Positions 6,904 to 16,156 of a DNA stretch of 64,000 bases are shown here, piece after piece. Every line of letters begins with the position of its first letter. The stretch's first letter is position 1. Below the pieces are notes generated by a model. The model was given only the letters and a program-made list of their open reading frames with translations. It had not been told where the DNA came from and searched no databases. The translations under genes were made by a program, and so were the position numbers. This stretch comes from Flavobacteriales bacterium (GTDB lineage Bacteria; Bacteroidota; Bacteroidia; NS11-12g; UBA9320), in NCBI GenBank assembly GCA_020635435.1, contig JACJZU010000001.1, forward strand, positions 744,001-808,000. The letters are read 5' to 3'.

Positions 6904-9720
6904 ATGCCCAAAGATCCCTCAATTAAATCCGTTCTTATCATCGGCAGTGGGCCGATCATAATTGGTCAGGCTTGTGAATTTGATTATTCCGGTAGTCAGG
7001 CCTCAAGAAGTCTTCGTGAAGAAGGCATTGAAGTCACCCTGATCAATTCCAATCCGGCCACTATTATGACCGATGAGGTCACTGCCGACCACATTTACCT
7101 GCTTCCTCTTACCCCTGAATCCATTGTTCAGATCCTGGAAGAACGTCAGATCGACGCCGTACTTCCGACCATGGGCGGACAAACTGCGCTCAATTTGGCA
7201 AAGGAAGTTGACGAACTTGGAATATGGGAACGATTTGGAATCCGCATTATTGGGGTGGACATCAATGCCATAGAGAAAACGGAGAACCGGGAAGAATTCC
7301 GAAAGATGATGGTGGATCTGGGCATTGGCGTAGCTCCATCTAAAATTGCCAACTCCTTTTTGGAAGGAAAGGAGGCCGGTCAAAAGCTCGGATTTCCGCT
7401 CGTGATACGTCCCTCGTACACACTTGGAGGATATGGCGGCGGCTTTGTCCATGATAAGTCGGAATTTGATGAAGCCTTAAAACGTGGACTTGAGGCCTCT
7501 CCAACGCACGAAGTATTGGTTGAGAAGGCAGTATTGGGCTGGAAGGAATACGAACTTGAGTTGTTGCGCGATGCCAAGGATGATATCGCCGTGATCTGCA
7601 CCATCGAGAATTTGGATCCAATGGGTATCCACACGGGTGACTCGATCACGATCGCTCCGGCAATGACCTTATCGGACTCAACATTCCAGGAAATGCGGGA
7701 TATGGCCTTCCGTATGATGCGCGGAATGGGAACTTTTGCCGGAGGATGTAACGTGCAGTTTTCAGTGGATCCCGACACCGAGCAGATCATTGCCATAGAG
7801 ATCAACCCACGGGTAAGCCGATCTTCGGCTCTTGCCTCCAAGGCAACCGGTTACCCGATCGCCAAAATTGCAGCCAAATTGGCGATCGGTTACTACCTCG
7901 ATGAATTGAAGAATCCGGTCACCAAAACGACCTCGGCATTTTTTGAACCGGCGATCGACTATACCATTGTGAAGATACCGAGATGGAATTTTGAAAAATT
8001 CCCCGGAGCCGATCGCAAACTCGGCCTACAGATGAAATCGGTAGGTGAAGTAATGGCCATTGGTCGCAGTTTTCAGGAAGCACTCCAAAAAGCCTGTCAA
8101 AGCTTGGAACTGAAACGCATGGGACTTGGTTGCGACGGATGGGAAACGCGCAATTTGGACGTTATCCTGGAGAGTCTCAAAAATGCGAGCTGGGACCGCA
8201 TCTTCCACATTCGCGACGCAATTGCACTGGGTGTTCCGATCACTTCCATCCAGGAGATCACGAAAATTGACCGCTGGTACCTCGAGCAGATCTACGACCT
8301 GGTTAAAACCGAACGTGAGATCCGCAAATACAGCATAAACAACATTGAACCCAAGATCCTCCGCATTGCCAAGGAAAAAGGATTCTCCGATTTTCAGATC
8401 GCCTTTGCGATGGGGAATTGTACGGAAGATGATGTTTACGCAAAACGCAAGGAGTTGGGGATCAACCGTGTGTACAAAATGGTTGATACGTGTTCGGCGG
8501 AATTTGAGTCGCCTACCAACTACTTCTATTCCACTTTTGATGGCGAAAACGAATCTGTGGTCAGTAATAAGCGCAAGATCCTGGTATTGGGATCGGGGCC
8601 AAACCGAATCGGACAAGGGATCGAATTTGATTATTCCTGTGTGCATGGGTTGTTGGCAGCAGAAGAGACCGGTTTTGAAGCCATCATGGTGAATTGCAAT
8701 CCGGAAACGGTTTCCACCGACTTCGATACGGCAGACAAACTCTATTTTGAACCGGTTTTCTGGGAGCATCTTCGGGAGATCATTGAATTGGAGAAACCGG
8801 AAGGGGTTATTGTTCAGCTTGGCGGTCAGACAGCTTTGAAATTAGCTCGTAACCTGCATGAGAGTGGGATCCCGATCATTGGAACAACGTTTCCGGACAT
8901 GGATCTTGCCGAAGATCGAGGGTCTTTTTCAGATCTGCTCAAGGAATTGGGGATCCCCTATCCACAATATGGTGTTGCGGCAACAGCATTCGATGCCATC
9001 GAGATCGCCAACGAGGTTGGCTACCCGGTATTAGTTCGTCCATCGTACGTACTGGGCGGGCAGGGAATGAAGATCGTGATAAACGACGAGGAACTTCAAA
9101 AAGCAGTCATTGAGTTGCAAGGCGATCTGCCCGGTAACCGCATCCTCATCGATCACTTCCTGGATCGCGCAGAGGAAGCAGAAAGCGATAGCATCTGCGA
9201 TGGCGAGGAAGTCGAGATCATCGGCATCATGGAGCATATTGAACCTGCCGGTATACATTCAGGAGATTCATCAGCAGTTTTACCTCCCTTCGGGTTTGGA
9301 CCGGAGGTGATGTCCCAGATCGAGGAGTACACCCGAAAAATAGCCAGAGCTCTTCGTATAAAAGGATTGTTGAACATTCAATTCGCGGTTAAGGATAATA
9401 AGGTCTATGTGATCGAAGCGAATCCGAGAGCCAGCCGTACAGTGCCATTCATTTGTAAAGCCTACAAAGTTCCATATGTGAACATTGCAACGAAGGTTAT
9501 GCTCGGCACACACAAACTCTCTGATTTCAATATACAACCACAACAGAACGGGTATGCCATCAAGAAACCTGTTTTCTCTTTCAATAAATTCCCCAAAGTG
9601 AACAAGGAGCTCGGACCTGAAATGAAAAGTACAGGTGAGGCGATCTTCTTTGTTCAGGATCTGAAGGATCCCTATTTCAGGGAATTGTACAAGGAAAAGT
9701 CGATGTACCTGAGCAAATAG
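6904..9720 (+). CDS. carB: Carbamoyl-phosphate synthase large subunit, lacking the MGS-like domain
   Basis: Makes carbamoyl phosphate from bicarbonate, ATP and ammonia delivered by CarA; it feeds pyrimidine and arginine synthesis. Two homologous ATP-grasp halves are visible. The first has LIIGSGPIIIGQACEFDYSG, RPSYTLGGYGGG and EINPRVSRSSALASKATG. The second has LVLGSGPNRIGQGIEFDYSC, RPSYVLGGQGM and EANPRASRTVPF. The protein stops at 938 aa, just after the second synthetase half (EMKSTGEAIFF). The C-terminal MGS-like domain of about 130 residues that binds UMP and ornithine in E. coli (1073 aa) is therefore absent. This is seen in other Bacteroidota and suggests different feedback control. carA is not in the window. 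Confidence 0.95.
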   Translation: MPKDPSIKSVLIIGSGPIIIGQACEFDYSGSQASRSLREEGIEVTLINSNPATIMTDEVTADHIYLLPLTPESIVQILEERQIDAVLPTMGGQTALNLAKEVDELGIWERFGIRIIGVDINAIEKTENREEFRKMMVDLGIGVAPSKIANSFLEGKEAGQKLGFPLVIRPSYTLGGYGGGFVHDKSEFDEALKRGLEASPTHEVLVEKAVLGWKEYELELLRDAKDDIAVICTIENLDPMGIHTGDSITIAPAMTLSDSTFQEMRDMAFRMMRGMGTFAGGCNVQFSVDPDTEQIIAIEINPRVSRSSALASKATGYPIAKIAAKLAIGYYLDELKNPVTKTTSAFFEPAIDYTIVKIPRWNFEKFPGADRKLGLQMKSVGEVMAIGRSFQEALQKACQSLELKRMGLGCDGWETRNLDVILESLKNASWDRIFHIRDAIALGVPITSIQEITKIDRWYLEQIYDLVKTEREIRKYSINNIEPKILRIAKEKGFSDFQIAFAMGNCTEDDVYAKRKELGINRVYKMVDTCSAEFESPTNYFYSTFDGENESVVSNKRKILVLGSGPNRIGQGIEFDYSCVHGLLAAEETGFEAIMVNCNPETVSTDFDTADKLYFEPVFWEHLREIIELEKPEGVIVQLGGQTALKLARNLHESGIPIIGTTFPDMDLAEDRGSFSDLLKELGIPYPQYGVAATAFDAIEIANEVGYPVLVRPSYVLGGQGMKIVINDEELQKAVIELQGDLPGNRILIDHFLDRAEEAESDSICDGEEVEIIGIMEHIEPAGIHSGDSSAVLPPFGFGPEVMSQIEEYTRKIARALRIKGLLNIQFAVKDNKVYVIEANPRASRTVPFICKAYKVPYVNIATKVMLGTHKLSDFNIQPQQNGYAIKKPVFSFNKFPKVNKELGPEMKSTGEAIFFVQDLKDPYFRELYKEKSMYLSK

Positions 9721-9727
9721 GAACGAT

Positions 9728-9943
9728 ATGCGAACTTTACTCCTTTTGCTGGGCATATATATTCTGTGGCGTCTGATAAGCAGATACTTCATGTTACGCC
9801 GTTTTATCCGCGAACAATTCGAACAGCAACAAGGAAATCCGCATCGTGGAAAAGAAGGCGAGGTCCACATCATCGACAAGCGCAACGCCCAACAGAACAG
9901 AAATGACGGTGATGGGGAGTACGTAGATTACGAAGAATTATAG
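9728..9943 (+). CDS. DUF4834 family small membrane protein
   Basis: A 71-aa protein with one N-terminal transmembrane helix (LLLLLGIYILWRLISRYF), a basic stretch, then an acidic tail ending GEYVDYEEL. It fits the DUF4834 family of Bacteroidota, whose role is unknown. It starts 7 bases after carB and ends 21 bases before prfA, so all three are likely co-transcribed. Confidence 0.7.
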   Translation: MRTLLLLLGIYILWRLISRYFMLRRFIREQFEQQQGNPHRGKEGEVHIIDKRNAQQNRNDGDGEYVDYEEL

Positions 9944-9964
9944 TCCTGCATCACTCGAAGAGAA

Positions 9965-11050
9965 ATGAAAAGCATGCTCGATAAACTCGAAGGCATCTAC
10001 CACCGTTTCAAAGATGTTGAAATGCGGTTGAGCGATCCGGAGACCGTTTCGGATATGAAATTATTCAATCAACTGAATCGGGAATACGGCGATCTGCGTG
10101 AATTGGTTGAGCAGTATCACACTTACAAGAAATTGGTTGAGGACCTAAAGGGAGCGCGGGAATTACTTGAAACGGAGAAGGACCCTGAGATGCGCGAGAT
10201 GGCGAGGGCCGAGATCGACGAACTATTAGAGCGCAAGGAACCGTTAGAGCAGGAGATAAAAATGTTGCTCATACCGAAGGACCCCGAGGATAATAAGAAC
10301 GCCATTATCGAGATCCGCTCCGGAACGGGCGGAGATGAGGCGTCACTTTTCGCCGGTGACCTGTACCGTATGTACCAGCGTTACTGCGCCAATAAGGGTT
10401 GGCAAACGGAATTGGTGGATGTGGTGGAAGGCACGGTAGGTGGATACAACAAAGTAATATTCAATGTAAACGGGAAAGATGTATACGGAACGCTCAAATT
10501 CGAGAGCGGGGTACATCGCGTGCAACGGGTTCCCGAAACGGAATCGCAGGGAAGGGTCCACACCTCTGCAGCCACCGTAGCCGTACTTCCCGAAGCAGAT
10601 GAGGTTGACGTCAATCTGAATATGAGCGACGTGCGAAGGGACACATTCCGGGCGTCCGGTGCAGGCGGACAGCACGTTAACAAAACAGAATCGGCAGTTC
10701 GACTTACCCACATTCCAACCGGGATCGTGGCAGAATGTCAGGATGGGAGGAGCCAGATGAAGAATTACGAGAAAGCACTCAAGGTTCTCATGAGCAGACT
10801 CTACGAACGCGAGCTGGAGGCTCATCAATCCAAGATCGCTGCTGAACGTAAAACCCTGGTTTCCACGGGCGATCGTTCCGCCAAGATACGCACCTACAAC
10901 TTCCCTCAGAGCCGCATCACCGATCACCGGATCGGATTGACGCTCTATAACCTCGGCGACGTGCTCAATGGTGAATTGGATGAGATCATCGAGCAATTGA
11001 AAATTGCCGAGAACATGGAAAAAATGAAGGCCGGTGGCCTGATGGAATAG
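9965..11050 (+). CDS. prfA: Peptide chain release factor 1
   Basis: Recognises UAA and UAG stop codons and triggers peptide release. The peptidyl-transferase motif GGQ is in ASGAGGQHVNKTESAVR, and the codon-recognition P-x-T motif is in THIPTGIVAECQDGRSQ. The N-terminal half is a helical coiled coil. Length 361 aa is normal. The Gln of GGQ is the usual target of PrmC methylation. No release-factor-2 frameshift is present, in line with RF1. Confidence 0.97.
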   Translation: MKSMLDKLEGIYHRFKDVEMRLSDPETVSDMKLFNQLNREYGDLRELVEQYHTYKKLVEDLKGARELLETEKDPEMREMARAEIDELLERKEPLEQEIKMLLIPKDPEDNKNAIIEIRSGTGGDEASLFAGDLYRMYQRYCANKGWQTELVDVVEGTVGGYNKVIFNVNGKDVYGTLKFESGVHRVQRVPETESQGRVHTSAATVAVLPEADEVDVNLNMSDVRRDTFRASGAGGQHVNKTESAVRLTHIPTGIVAECQDGRSQMKNYEKALKVLMSRLYERELEAHQSKIAAERKTLVSTGDRSAKIRTYNFPQSRITDHRIGLTLYNLGDVLNGELDEIIEQLKIAENMEKMKAGGLME

Positions 11051-11117
11051 GTGCGATCTGTTTATAATTTGTTCGTAGAACAGATCAATCCACACATCGA
11101 TGCGACGGAGAGAAAAC

Positions 11118-11125
11118 TATATTTG
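11118..11125 (+). promoter_or_regulatory. -7 element for glutamine synthetase gene
   Basis: TATATTTG is a perfect TAnnTTTG element 35 bases before the glnN start codon. No clear TTG element is seen at the usual distance, so it may depend on an activator, which would suit a nitrogen-controlled gene; that is inference. Confidence 0.5.
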
Positions 11126-11160
11126 TCGCTGCTTTTCCCACATTCCATAAACTCCTTCCC

Positions 11161-13329
11161 ATGCGATTCAAAGCTATCGAAATTGCTCAGGAAAGGCCTT
11201 ATAGAAAGGTCGATCTGAGCGGGCACCGCATTGCCGAAATTTTTGCTTCCAATGTTTTTACGGAGGAAGTTATGCGATCCTACCTGAGCAAAGAAGCGCT
11301 CAAGGCCATTAAAAATGCAAGAAACGGCGAAAAGATCAGTCGCGAATATGCCGATCAGATCGCAGCAGGTATGAAAGCCTGGGCGATGGAAAAAGGTGCA
11401 TCGCACTTCACCCATTGGTTCCAGCCACTAACCGGCAGCACTGCCGAGAAGCACGACTCCTTCTTCGAACCTCAGGACGGTAAAGCCGTCACAAAATTCA
11501 GCGGTAACGATCTCGTTCAGCAAGAACCCGATGCCTCCTCGCTTCCAAGCGGTGGATTGCGAAACACGTTTGAAGCACGTGGTTATACAGCCTGGGATCC
11601 ATCCTCGCCGGTCTTTGTGTATGAGAACACGAGTGGGAAAACACTCTGTATTCCCACGGTTTTTGTTTCGTATAACGGTGAGGCACTCGACTACAAAGCC
11701 CCTCTGCTCAAATCACTTGCCCTGCTGGATTCAGCTGCAACGGCAGTAAGCCAATACTTTGATCCGGCTGTGGAAACTGTTCAGGGTTCACTTGGGATTG
11801 AACAGGAATATTTTCTGGTGGACCGCGCGCTTTATACGCAACGACCGGATCTGATCATGTGTGGTCGCACCCTGTTCGGCTACTCTGCTGCCAAGAATCA
11901 GCAAATGGAAGATCATTATTTTGGCAGCATTCCGGATCGCGTTTTCAACTATATGTACGAGTTGGAAATTGAGGCGCACAAATTGGGCATCCCATTGCGG
12001 ACGCGTCACAACGAAGTAGCTCCGGGCCAGTACGAATGCGCCCCACAATTTGAAGAGATCAATTTGGCTGTTGACCATAACCAGTTACTTATGGACCTGA
12101 TGGATGAGGTGGCAGCCAAACACGGGTTCAAAGTATTGCTTCACGAGAAGCCTTTCATGGGAATCAACGGATCGGGAAAACACAACAACTGGTCGATGGT
12201 GACCAATACCGGTGTCAATCTGCTGTCTCCCGGCAACGATCCTGATTCCAATCTGAGCTTCCTGACCTTCTTCATCAATACCATCAAAGCCGTTTGCGAT
12301 CATGCAGATCTATTGCGTGCCAGCATAGCGAGTGCCAGCAACGATCACCGTCTTGGTGCCAATGAGGCCCCACCGGCCATAATTTCCATATTCATCGGTT
12401 CAACGCTCACAAAAGTTTTGAATGCCTTAGAGCAAGATCGAAAATCGGATTCCGGTAACGGAGGTAAGACCATTTCCATCGCCAAGATCCCTGAGATCAT
12501 GGTCGATAATACGGACAGGAACAGAACTTCACCTTTTGCCTTCACGGGCAATAAGTTTGAGTTGCGTGCTGTAGGTTCCAGCCAAAATTCAGCTTCGCCC
12601 ATGACCGCTCTCAACACGGCCGTGGCCAATCAACTTATCATCTTCAAACAGGAAGTTGATGCGCTGATCGAATCGGAAAACCTCAGCAAGGAACAAGCTA
12701 TTATCCGGGTTCTGCGCAAGGACCTCATTGCTTCGAAGAAGGTCCTCTTCGAAGGAAACGGCTACAGCCAGGAATGGGTTGAAGAAGCCGAAAGACGTGG
12801 TCTTGCGAATATCAAGGACACACCTTCTGCTCTTGCTGCCATGATCTCTCCTTCGACGGTGGAAATGATGGAGCGCCATGGAATCCTCTCCGCAACCGAG
12901 CTCCATGCACGGTATGAAATACAGTTGGAAGATTATCATAAGAAGATCCAGATCGAAGGTCGATTGATCGACGATATGGCCTATACACGCATCTTCCCTC
13001 CTACGGTTCGCTATCAATCACAACTCGCTCAGGCTATAGCTCAAATGAAACAAGCCGGGATGTCCGATGAGGATCTAAAACAGCACGTTGAGATCCTGGA
13101 GGAAGTAAATGGCCATTTCAGAAAGTTGAAAATACTTGTGGACGAGATGGTTGAAGAGCGCAAAAAGGCCAACAAGATCGAATCATCGGTGGAAAAATGT
13201 CTTGCATATTGCAACAATGTGAAATCGCGCTTTGACGACATCCGTTACCATGCAGACAAGCTCGAGCGTCTCATCGATGACAATATGTGGGAATTCCCCA
13301 AATACCGCGAATTGCTGTATATCAAGTAG
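11161..13329 (+). CDS. glnN: Glutamine synthetase type III
   Basis: ATP-dependent formation of glutamine from glutamate and ammonia. At 722 aa it is the long type III form common in Bacteroidota and cyanobacteria. GSIII signature stretches include GIEQEYFLVD, RHNEVAPGQYECAPQFE, HEKPFMGINGSGKHNNWS, ASNDHRLGANEAPPAI and DNTDRNRTSPFAFTGNKFE. It has the C-terminal helical extension (HFRKLKILVDEMVEERKKA) absent from type I enzymes. It is monocistronic, with its own promoter element and a strong terminator just downstream. No adenylylation site of the type I enzyme is expected. Confidence 0.95.
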   Translation: MRFKAIEIAQERPYRKVDLSGHRIAEIFASNVFTEEVMRSYLSKEALKAIKNARNGEKISREYADQIAAGMKAWAMEKGASHFTHWFQPLTGSTAEKHDSFFEPQDGKAVTKFSGNDLVQQEPDASSLPSGGLRNTFEARGYTAWDPSSPVFVYENTSGKTLCIPTVFVSYNGEALDYKAPLLKSLALLDSAATAVSQYFDPAVETVQGSLGIEQEYFLVDRALYTQRPDLIMCGRTLFGYSAAKNQQMEDHYFGSIPDRVFNYMYELEIEAHKLGIPLRTRHNEVAPGQYECAPQFEEINLAVDHNQLLMDLMDEVAAKHGFKVLLHEKPFMGINGSGKHNNWSMVTNTGVNLLSPGNDPDSNLSFLTFFINTIKAVCDHADLLRASIASASNDHRLGANEAPPAIISIFIGSTLTKVLNALEQDRKSDSGNGGKTISIAKIPEIMVDNTDRNRTSPFAFTGNKFELRAVGSSQNSASPMTALNTAVANQLIIFKQEVDALIESENLSKEQAIIRVLRKDLIASKKVLFEGNGYSQEWVEEAERRGLANIKDTPSALAAMISPSTVEMMERHGILSATELHARYEIQLEDYHKKIQIEGRLIDDMAYTRIFPPTVRYQSQLAQAIAQMKQAGMSDEDLKQHVEILEEVNGHFRKLKILVDEMVEERKKANKIESSVEKCLAYCNNVKSRFDDIRYHADKLERLIDDNMWEFPKYRELLYIK

Positions 13330-13354
13330 AATATAGCGAACGCTCTACAACCTG

Positions 13355-13384
13355 AAAGGCCGGATCCGAACATCCGGCCTTTTT
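13355..13384 (+). terminator. Rho-independent terminator after glnN
   Basis: An 11-bp stem AAAGGCCGGAT/ATCCGGCCTTT with a 6-base loop, closed by a short T run, starts 26 bases after the glnN stop. Confidence 0.85.
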
Positions 13385-13544
13385 AGTTACCAACCCTTCA
13401 CTTGCCCGAAACGTCTTAAGGTTGAAACTCAGCTTTTCGGGGAAGCAAATGGCTGCCATCTGCCCGACAACTAATTTATTTGGAAATAGACTTAAATATG
13501 TTGATTTTTGGCGGTATTAAGCGCACTAAAACCCTTTAAAAACG

Positions 13545-16109
13545 ATGCATTTAACGGTGAAGAAGACAGGTTACTTGGCAGTTGTATTGTCTCTTGTTCT
13601 TTTTGGCTGCAAAGTCAAGATGGAAGAAGCCAATAAAAATTTCGACCTGCACCAATACGCAGTTGCCTCCGACATGTACAAACAAGTACTTAAAGGAGAC
13701 ATCTCAAAAGAAGACAAACAGCTGGCCTGCTTCCGTGCTGCGGAAGGTTACAGGTACACGCACGATAGCAAGAATGCCCTCAAATACTACGCTCGTGCCA
13801 TTCGTTACGGCATGAAAGATCCGATCGTGTTCTTCCGTGAAGCAGAAATGCTCATGGAACAGGAACAATATACCGAGGCGATCAAGAAATTCTCCGAATA
13901 CCAAAAGATCAATCCATCCGACAAAGAGGCCGCTCTCAAGATCAAGGGTTGCGAACTCGCGCTGAAATGCGCCGATAAAAAGACCCGATACATTGTTGAG
14001 AGCTTCAAAGTTGCTAATGAAACAAAAACGGACGATCGCGTGCCGCGCTACGCCGATCGCAAACAGAAATCGATCATGTTCACATCGAACCGGGAAGGTG
14101 GTGTGAGTAAAAAACAAGATAAATGGCAGGGACGCTATTTCGAGGATCTTTACGTAACTGAGATGAAAGGTAAACGCGGTCGCGAAAAATGGCAGGCTCC
14201 GGTGTTGGTGGAAGGCTTTACCGAATGGAACGAAGGAGCTGTTACTTTCGACAAGCGCTATTCCACCATGTACCTCACGCAGTGCTCTGGTTTGAAAGGA
14301 GAACAAACAACCTGCAAGATCTACGAAGCGAAAAAGCGTGGAAAAGAGTGGGAACTGGATCCAAATCCGCTTCCATTTTGCTCGGATTCCTTCAGCTGCG
14401 GCCATCCTGCACTTTCTGCCGATGGCAAGAAACTCTACTTCGTGAGCGATATGCCGGGAAGTATGCAGGACGAGAGCAAAGAACCTTCGGAACGCACCAA
14501 GGATATTTACGTGGCAAACTTCGTTCGCCGGGGCGGAACCTGGGGTGAACCGATCAATCTGGGTCCGACCATTAATACGAAGGGAAATGAGTTATTCCCA
14601 TTCGTTCACGATGATGGAACGCTGTATTTCTCTTCGGATGGACATATTACGATAGGAGGATTGGATATTCTCTTTAGTAAACCGAAAAGCGAAAGTCCTA
14701 CGGATTGGGAAGAACCGGAGAACATGGGTTGTCCCATTAACTCCAGAGCAGATGACTTCGGTATTTTGGTTGATGAGAACAAAGAACATGGTTTCTTCAG
14801 TTCCGACCGTGCCCGAGATGGGGACGACGACATCTACGAATTTTCCATGACCCCGCTGGTGATCATTTTGAAAGGTACCGTTACCGACTGTGAAAGCAAT
14901 TTGCCGCTGAAAGATGCCCTCGTGGTCATCACCAATAATGTAGACTCCACCAAGATCCGTCTCAAAACAGATAACAAGGGATACTACGAAACACCTCTTC
15001 GTCCCGGAGTGAAATACGAGATCACGGCATCCAAGCGCGAGGACTATTTCTACGACAGTAAGCCCAAATTTGTATCGACGGAAGGTATTGATCAGAGTAC
15101 CGAGTTCGTGAAGGATTTCTGTTTGCGCAATCAGTGTGATGACGTGTTCGTTCTTCCGATCTACTACGACCTGGACAAAGCATTCCTGCGTCCTGAATCA
15201 AAAGAAGTATTGCAGGGATTGGTAGAAACACTGAAGAAATATCCAAAAATGTCCGTAGAGCTTGGTTCTCATACCGACTGTCGGGCTTCCTACGAATACA
15301 ATATCTCACTTTCTCAGCGTCGGGCAGATTCAGCTGTGGCCTATATCATATCTCAGGGTATCAACCCTTTCCGTCTCGAAGCCAGAGGGTATGGAGAGAG
15401 TCAGTTGACCAACAAATGTGAGTGTGAGGGAACTAAGAAAGTACCATGTACAGAGGAAGAACACCAGGAAAACCGTCGTACTACTGTTAAAGTTGTGAAC
15501 TGTAAATATGAGTTCAAATGGAGCAATGCAGAAGTTCAGGATACCAATAAAGTGGCCATTGGTGATGGTCCGATCTACAGTGCCGTGATCATCGACGAGC
15601 GCAAGAAGTATATCATGAAGCATCAGGGTGAGTACGACAAAGAGATCAAGGCGATCGAGGATGAGAAGAAACGTCAGGCTGAAGAGGCCGAGAAAAAGCG
15701 CCTTGCCGAAATGTACGACATCATACCACTCACCGAAAGCCGCGACAAATACTACATTCAGGCCACTATTGGTAAGAAAAAGATCAAATTCCAATATGAT
15801 CCGGAGGGTACCAAAGTTGAAATTCCACAAAATGTGGTGGAGCAATTATTCCGCTCGAAGGACATCTCTGTGGAAGACTTCAATGAAGGTCGTGAAAAAA
15901 TCAAACTAACCGACGGAACCAAGCTCACCAGTAACAGTTTCAAGGTGAAGACCATGGACATTGAAGGTATTCAGTTTGAGAAAGTGCGCTGTAAAATGGT
16001 GGATGTTGGAAAGCAACCTGTATTGGGTAACTCCGTCTTCTCCGACTATTTTGGCACCGAGATCAAAGACGGCAAGCTTTACCTGAAGAAAGTAGACAAA
16101 AAGGATTGA
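13545..16109 (+). CDS. PorE-like OmpA-family lipoprotein (TPR, beta-propeller, CRD, OmpA) with a retropepsin-like C-terminus
   Basis: An 854-aa lipoprotein: signal peptide with lipobox VLFGC (Cys 22). Domains in order: TPR-like helices (about 25-130); a PD40/WD40-like beta-propeller (about 150-430, with repeats such as PALSADGKKLYFVSD and HDDGTLYFSSDG); a carboxypeptidase-regulatory-like fold (about 440-520); an OmpA peptidoglycan-binding domain (about 530-651, GSHTDCRASYEYNISLSQRRA); a charged coil; and a final domain (about 735-850). The first four domains in this order match PorE of the type IX secretion system. The last domain resembles retropepsin-like aspartyl proteases (LGNSVFSDYF near the end), but the D-T-G-A motif reads DPEGT at 752-756. 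It probably anchors a periplasmic or outer-membrane complex to peptidoglycan. The T9SS link is by similarity of architecture only. Confidence 0.8.
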   Translation: MHLTVKKTGYLAVVLSLVLFGCKVKMEEANKNFDLHQYAVASDMYKQVLKGDISKEDKQLACFRAAEGYRYTHDSKNALKYYARAIRYGMKDPIVFFREAEMLMEQEQYTEAIKKFSEYQKINPSDKEAALKIKGCELALKCADKKTRYIVESFKVANETKTDDRVPRYADRKQKSIMFTSNREGGVSKKQDKWQGRYFEDLYVTEMKGKRGREKWQAPVLVEGFTEWNEGAVTFDKRYSTMYLTQCSGLKGEQTTCKIYEAKKRGKEWELDPNPLPFCSDSFSCGHPALSADGKKLYFVSDMPGSMQDESKEPSERTKDIYVANFVRRGGTWGEPINLGPTINTKGNELFPFVHDDGTLYFSSDGHITIGGLDILFSKPKSESPTDWEEPENMGCPINSRADDFGILVDENKEHGFFSSDRARDGDDDIYEFSMTPLVIILKGTVTDCESNLPLKDALVVITNNVDSTKIRLKTDNKGYYETPLRPGVKYEITASKREDYFYDSKPKFVSTEGIDQSTEFVKDFCLRNQCDDVFVLPIYYDLDKAFLRPESKEVLQGLVETLKKYPKMSVELGSHTDCRASYEYNISLSQRRADSAVAYIISQGINPFRLEARGYGESQLTNKCECEGTKKVPCTEEEHQENRRTTVKVVNCKYEFKWSNAEVQDTNKVAIGDGPIYSAVIIDERKKYIMKHQGEYDKEIKAIEDEKKRQAEEAEKKRLAEMYDIIPLTESRDKYYIQATIGKKKIKFQYDPEGTKVEIPQNVVEQLFRSKDISVEDFNEGREKIKLTDGTKLTSNSFKVKTMDIEGIQFEKVRCKMVDVGKQPVLGNSVFSDYFGTEIKDGKLYLKKVDKKD

Positions 16110-16156
16110 TCCCTCGGTGGATTTGATCTTCGATCAAGTTCCACGAGTTCGTTTTC

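Noticed and set aside
8026..8769. Long open frame (247 aa) antisense to carB
   Set aside because: carB is unmistakable on the + strand; the antisense frame arises from its codon pattern and has no recognisable motifs.
10343..11095. Open frame of 250 aa antisense to prfA
   Set aside because: It fully overlaps the GGQ-containing half of release factor 1 and shows no protein family features.
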